A DNA stretch of 25,428 nt. It comes from JAAFIP01 sp043774625 (GTDB lineage: Bacteria > Pseudomonadota > Gammaproteobacteria > Burkholderiales > Burkholderiaceae_C). The stretch spans positions 1 to 25,428 of the forward strand of contig JAYVTG010000067.1 in assembly GCA_043774625.1 (NCBI GenBank), in the 5' to 3' direction. The translations under genes were made by a program, and so were the position numbers. This document shows, piece by piece, positions 21,945-25,428 of the stretch. Within the stretch, counting starts at the first letter, position 1, and every line of letters starts with the position of its first letter. The notes below the pieces were generated by a model. The model made no database searches, was not told the DNA's origin, and saw nothing but the letters and a program-made list of their open reading frames with translations.

Positions 21945-23950
21945 TGGATTTGCAAGCCAATGTGCGCGCGGCGTTTACCGCCGGTGGAGTGTTAGAACGG
22001 GCTACCGAGGCGTTTGCCAACCGCAGCGGCCAGCGTGACATGGCCCTGGCTGTAGCCCAAACGATTGAAGACGGCGGCGCATTGGTAGTAGAAGCAGGCA
22101 CAGGTGTAGGTAAAACGTTTGCGTATCTGGTGCCTGCGCTGCTCAGCGGCGAACGCGTTATGGTCTCCACCGCCACCAAAGCCTTGCAAGACCAGTTGTT
22201 TGCACGCGACTTGCCCCGCCTGGTCAAAGCGCTGGGTTTGCCGGTGAAGGCGGCATTACTCAAAGGCCGGTCCAGTTACCTTTGCTTGCACCGCCTGGCT
22301 TTGGCAAGGCACGAGACTGGCGGCGAACGCATGTCTGCCCGCACTCTAGCCAAGATCGAAGAATGGTCGCAGGCCACCTTTACTGGCGACTTGGCCGAAC
22401 TACCCGGTTTGGATGAACGCTCTCCCATCATCCCGTTGGTCACATCTACGCGCGACAATTGTTTGGGTTCGCAATGCCCCAAGTTCAAGGCCTGCCACGT
22501 GAGTTTGGCGCGGCGCGAGGCGCTTGCAGCAGATGTGGTCATCGTCAATCACCATTTGTTTTTTGCTGATTTGGCCGTGCGCGAGTCTGGCATGGCCGAG
22601 CTGTTGCCCACGGTGCGCGTGGCCATTTTTGACGAGGCCCACCAGTTGAACGAAATCGGCGTGCAGTTTTTGGGCCGCAATATCACCACCGGCCAATTGC
22701 TGGACTTTTGCCGCGACATGCTGGGCACCGGCCTCACGCTGGCGCGCGGCCTGGCGGACTGGCAAGGCCTGGTAAGTGGTGTGGAGCACGCCACACGCGA
22801 GTTGCGCTTGATTGTAGGCAAACAACCTGCGAATGCCCGCGTGCGCTGGCTAGAAGGCGCGCCCGACGGCTTGGAGCCACTGGCGTGGATCAAAGCCCTG
22901 GAAGACTTGCAACAAGCCCTGAGCGACGCCGCCCAAGCCCTGGCCACCATGAGCGAGCTGGCCCCTGACTTTGTGCGCCTGCACGAACGCGCCAGTGTGA
23001 TGGGCGATACCGTCAAGGCATTTGCAGGCCCTTGCGCCATAGGCGCCGTGCGCTGGCTAGACGTAGGCGTGCAACTGCGCCTGGTTGAATCGCCGCTGGA
23101 CATTGCGCACACCATGCGCCAGCGTTTGCTGGGGCAGGGCACGCAGCCTGCGCAGACGGACGGTTACGGCGAACCCGTGCCCGAGCCCAGCCGCAAGTCG
23201 TGGATATTTACATCAGCCACGTTAGGCGACGACGAAGCCCTGAGCTGGTTCACCCAACCCTGCGGCCTGGAAGCCGCGCAAGTTCTGGTAGCCAGTAGCC
23301 CGTTTGACTACCCCGCGCAGGCCGCCGTCTACGTGCCCCGCCACCTGCCGCGCCCCAACGACCCAACGCACAGCGCCGCTGTAGCCGACGTAGCCGCACA
23401 AGCCGTGCAGCGCCTGGGTGGCCGCACCATGGTGCTCACCACCACGCTACGCGCCCTGCGCGCCATAGGCGAACGTTTAACCGACCTGCTGGCGGGCAGC
23501 AGTGTGAGCGTGCTGGTGCAAGGCGCCTTGCCCAAACGCGAACTGGTAGACCGCTTTCGCAGCGCCACCACCGAGCACGGCTGCGTGCTGGTAGCGTCTG
23601 CCTCGTTTTGGGAGGGCATCGACGTGCCCGGCGAAGCGCTGCAAGTCGTCATCATCGACAAACTGCCCTTTCCGCCACCCAACGACCCGCTGGTAGAAGC
23701 CCGCGCCAAACGGCTAGAGGCCGAAGGCCGCAGCGCGTTTAACGACTACTTTGTACCCGAAGCCGCGGTGTCATTAAAGCAAGGCGCAGGCCGATTGATA
23801 AGGCGTGAATCTGACCACGGCATCTTGGTGCTGTGCGACACGCGCCTGGTGCAAATGGGCTATGGCAAGCGCCTGCTAAACGCGCTACCGCCGATGCGCA
23901 GGCTACATACGACAGAGGAGTTTGATGCGGCGCTGGAGGGGCTGCGTTAA
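21944..23950 (+). CDS. ATP-dependent DNA helicase, DinG/YoaA family (XPD-like)
   Basis: Superfamily 2 helicase with an iron-sulfur cluster, acting 5' to 3' on damaged or replicating DNA. 668 residues. Walker A is EAGTGVGKT (50-58); motif Ia lies in VSTATKALQDQL. Four cysteines placed as in the Fe-S domain are Cys114 (SYLCLHR), Cys173, Cys178 and Cys184 (NCLGSQCPKFKAC). DEAH is at 230-233. C-terminal motifs are FTSATLGDD, SASFWEGIDVPGE and QGAGRLIRRESDHG. The length and arrangement fit YoaA more closely than the longer E. coli DinG, but I give no symbol. It is coupled to the DUF465 gene by a 1-base overlap and followed by a 260-base gap. Confidence 0.92.
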   Translation: MDLQANVRAAFTAGGVLERATEAFANRSGQRDMALAVAQTIEDGGALVVEAGTGVGKTFAYLVPALLSGERVMVSTATKALQDQLFARDLPRLVKALGLPVKAALLKGRSSYLCLHRLALARHETGGERMSARTLAKIEEWSQATFTGDLAELPGLDERSPIIPLVTSTRDNCLGSQCPKFKACHVSLARREALAADVVIVNHHLFFADLAVRESGMAELLPTVRVAIFDEAHQLNEIGVQFLGRNITTGQLLDFCRDMLGTGLTLARGLADWQGLVSGVEHATRELRLIVGKQPANARVRWLEGAPDGLEPLAWIKALEDLQQALSDAAQALATMSELAPDFVRLHERASVMGDTVKAFAGPCAIGAVRWLDVGVQLRLVESPLDIAHTMRQRLLGQGTQPAQTDGYGEPVPEPSRKSWIFTSATLGDDEALSWFTQPCGLEAAQVLVASSPFDYPAQAAVYVPRHLPRPNDPTHSAAVADVAAQAVQRLGGRTMVLTTTLRALRAIGERLTDLLAGSSVSVLVQGALPKRELVDRFRSATTEHGCVLVASASFWEGIDVPGEALQVVIIDKLPFPPPNDPLVEARAKRLEAEGRSAFNDYFVPEAAVSLKQGAGRLIRRESDHGILVLCDTRLVQMGYGKRLLNALPPMRRLHTTEEFDAALEGLR

Positions 23951-24210
23951 GTCAGCCGTTTTGAGCAGAGACTGCAAGAGTGTGCGCGGGATCAGCCTGC
24001 CGGGTTGCTGTGCTACGCGAATGTCCTCCGCCTGCGGCTCCCCTTTATTTCGCTTCGCACAGCAGCCCAACAGACTAATCTTGCAAGTGCAGCTAATAGG
24101 CTGGAGTAAAAGCCCACGCACAGGGTGATTTTTTGATTTACTTGCCGAAAACGCCAGTTGCCAGCGTGGAATATGCGTGAGCAGCTATAAAATTAATAGT
24201 AATGTAAAAG
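23951..24210. other. Gap between helicase and toxin-antitoxin pair, with inverted repeat
   Basis: No gene is seen. An imperfect inverted repeat lies here: GGGTTGCTGTGC (24002-24013) against GCACAGCAGCCC (24057-24068), 12 bp with one G-T pair, with partial outer pairing. It may be the helicase terminator, although there is no T-tract, or a repeat remnant. The dispersed repeat copy 7 fills 24149-24206. Confidence 0.6.
24149..24206 (-). repeat. Dispersed repeat copy 7, next to higA
   Basis: Core 24160-24187 on the minus strand is identical to copy 1. Flank ATTACTATTAA is shared with copies 4 and 6; the other end continues GGCGTTTT. It is intergenic and ends within 5 bases of the stop codon of the HigA-like antitoxin, so it would be in that mRNA's 3' end. 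Confidence 0.88.
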
Positions 24211-24558
24211 TCAAGCCGTAGCGCGCTTGCGCGTGATTACACCCGGGCGATCCGTTAAATTTCTCGCTGGACGAGGCCTGCGCACAAGCCGAACCTCCAG
24301 CTTGCATCCCAATGCATCCGCATACTTGGTCAGCGTCGCAAGCGATGGTGAATGCTTGCCTCTGCCAGACTCCATACGCGCTACAGCAGACTGCGTGGTG
24401 CCGATTTTTTCAGCCACTTGCGCCTGGGTTAATCCCTGCGCTGCCCGCGCTTTAAGAAATTCGTCCAAAAGCGCAAATTCATCACCCAATTTTTCATATT
24501 CCGCTTTTACCGCAGCACTAGCCAGTGCCTTGGTGCGAAGTTGTTTATGCTTCAACAT
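24211..24558 (-). CDS. HigA-like antitoxin, XRE-type helix-turn-helix
   Basis: 115 residues. A helix-turn-helix of the Xre/Cro type is clear: GLTQAQVAEKIGTTQSAVAR, then MESGRGKHSPSLATLTKYAD (about 42-82). The N-terminal helix (KAEYEKLGDEFALLDEF) is the typical linker seen in HigA partners of Gp49-like toxins. It should bind and neutralise the preceding toxin and repress the operon. The toxin gene overlaps its start by 14 bases. The C-terminus is Arg-rich. Confidence 0.88.
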   Translation of the reverse strand: MLKHKQLRTKALASAAVKAEYEKLGDEFALLDEFLKARAAQGLTQAQVAEKIGTTQSAVARMESGRGKHSPSLATLTKYADALGCKLEVRLVRRPRPARNLTDRPGVITRKRATA

Positions 24559-24877
24559 TTTTCCACTCCTTCATTCGCTTGCGCGCAAGTGCCAATTCCT
24601 TGGGCGGCGTTTTATCGGTCTTTTTCACAAACTGATAGAGCATGACGATCTTGCGATCCACCAAGGTGCAGTAAAACACCCGTCCAATACCCTCACCGGA
24701 TTTCAAACGCAATTCAAAAAGCCCCAAACTCATTGCCCGCGTGTGAGGCATTCCTAAATCAGGGCCAAAATCCACCATCCGATCAGTGCAATGAAGGTAC
24801 CTGGCCAAAATACCCGCAGGCAATGCCAGCACATCAGCCAGCAACTTCTCATCGTGATATTTGATCTCCCATTTCAT
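24545..24877 (-). CDS. HigB/RelE-superfamily toxin (Gp49-like)
   Basis: 110 residues. The family core is seen in LGLFELRLKSG, GIGRVFYCTLVDRKIVMLYQFVKK (quoted as GIGRVFYCTLVDRK and IVMLYQFVKK) and TPPKELALARKRMKEW. Such toxins cleave mRNA on the ribosome. Toxin-first gene order is typical of HigBA. It overlaps the antitoxin start by 14 bases (24545-24558). Upstream on the minus strand is an AT-rich stretch including TATATT close to the ATG, a candidate -10. Reading frame and key positive residues appear intact. Confidence 0.86.
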   Translation of the reverse strand: MKWEIKYHDEKLLADVLALPAGILARYLHCTDRMVDFGPDLGMPHTRAMSLGLFELRLKSGEGIGRVFYCTLVDRKIVMLYQFVKKTDKTPPKELALARKRMKEWKNVEA

Positions 24878-25018
24878 GCGGGAAATATAGCACGTTTGAG
24901 ATAATTTTGCTGCAATGAAAACAGGTAGATTGCGTGAAATTTAGCGTTGGAGTCTATCGGCAACGACATGCGCCGCGAAGCGGCAACCTGCTGTCGCGTG
25001 CCCGTGATAGCCAACCAG

Positions 25019-25318
25019 TTAACTTTCGCTGCTCACTCGCGCAACATGGGCCCGAGCAAGACGGTCTGCCATGCGAGTTTGCCAGCCAGGTCCCGTGGCA
25101 CGCCACTTGGAAATCACATCCACCGGCAAGCGCAAAGAAATAAGTTGCCTGGGGTTTACAGACTTGGGACGACCACCCTTTTTAACCACAGCTCGGCTCA
25201 GCAAGTCGTCGGTGAGTTCTGGCAACTCATTGTATTCCGCAGCCTTCACCACATGCGCATCCAAGCGCGCGAGATCAGAGCCCAAAGTACGGGGCGAGGC
25301 GTGTTTGTTCACGATCAT
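25019..25318 (-). CDS. BrnA-type antitoxin, unpaired
   Basis: 99 residues from the ATG at 25318 (an in-frame upstream start near 25411 adds 31 residues unlike the family). The pattern is that of BrnA antitoxins: EYNELPELTDDLLSRAVV, then GGRPKSVNPRQLISLRLPVDV and RATGPGWQTRMADRLARA, a ribbon-helix-helix domain. BrnA normally follows brnT, encoding a ribonuclease toxin. The minus-strand sequence upstream (25319-25428) shows no BrnT C-terminus in any frame, so the antitoxin appears orphaned. It could protect against a BrnT elsewhere or regulate its own promoter. Confidence 0.8.
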   Translation of the reverse strand: MIVNKHASPRTLGSDLARLDAHVVKAAEYNELPELTDDLLSRAVVKKGGRPKSVNPRQLISLRLPVDVISKWRATGPGWQTRMADRLARAHVARVSSES

Positions 25319-25428
25319 TTGCCTAGTCGAATCACTAGTGTCCCAACGTTGTAAACAGGCTTTGCTGATCGCATTGCTCGGGTTCACGTTCGGGCATTTG
25401 ATTGTTCCCAAGCAGTATGTCGATCTGA
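25319..25428. other. Right edge, no assignable gene
   Basis: On the plus strand a frame open from about 25338 (GTG) to the edge reads a hydrophobic run, LLIALLGFTFGHLIVPK, which could begin a membrane protein, but it has no Shine-Dalgarno and is cut by the window. The minus strand has short open frames only. It should hold the promoter of the BrnA gene. Confidence 0.2.

Noticed and set aside
24075..24110. CAAGTGCAGCTAATAGG near copy 7 as another repeat copy
   Set aside because: Match is short and gapped; not distinguishable from chance.
1..25428. CRISPR array, prophage or intact insertion sequence
   Set aside because: No regularly spaced direct repeats, phage structural genes or transposase frames were seen.

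Overview
The window looks like chromosomal DNA from a betaproteobacterium of the order Burkholderiales, most likely a Comamonadaceae (Rhodoferax-like) species. This is an inference from gene content and order, with no database search. The clues are EF-P with a rhamnosylatable Arg32 next to its glycosyltransferase EarP, the order hupB / tRNA-Val(UAC) / ppiD, and the 2-oxoglutarate dehydrogenase operon followed by zapE. Most of the window is conserved housekeeping DNA. The accessory material sits in three places: between sucB and lpdA, between lpdA and zapE, and at the right end. Layout, left to right: efp and earP (minus strand) form a translation-factor and modification pair. They stand head to head with uvrC (plus), which is followed by a TonB-domain-like lipoprotein, pgsA and an EamA-family transporter. 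A LysR regulator (minus) diverges from an alpha/beta hydrolase with all the active-site residues I recall for fluoroacetate dehalogenase, followed by a tartrate/D-malate dehydrogenase. Then come hupB, tRNA-Val and ppiD. The operon sucA, sucB, lpdA encodes E1, E2 and E3 of the 2-oxoglutarate dehydrogenase complex. It is interrupted between sucB and lpdA by about 870 bp of foreign-looking DNA: a small exported protein, the C-terminal stub of a zeta-toxin-like ATPase, and a 61-codon ORF that may be its antitoxin. A 41-bp-arm inverted repeat separates lpdA from zapE. Next are a coiled-coil exported protein, a PP2C phosphatase (minus), a YdcH-like small protein and a DinG/YoaA helicase. The right end holds a HigB/HigA-like toxin-antitoxin pair and a BrnA-type antitoxin without a visible BrnT partner. 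The most unusual feature is a dispersed repeat of about 45-65 bp, with a 28-bp core beginning TAGCTGCTCACGCA, present in seven copies in 25 kb. Only two copies are intergenic. Five lie inside reading frames: two in earP, one each in the linker of SucB, the signal region of the lipoprotein, and the signal peptide of the coiled-coil protein. Three of the five are read in the same orientation and frame, giving related peptides (IAARAHSTLA, VAARADSTLA, VAVCAYSTMV). The repeat therefore appears to insert into genes without breaking them and to supply protein sequence. No CRISPR array, rRNA, prophage or intact insertion sequence was seen. No stretch over 300 bases lacks a gene.
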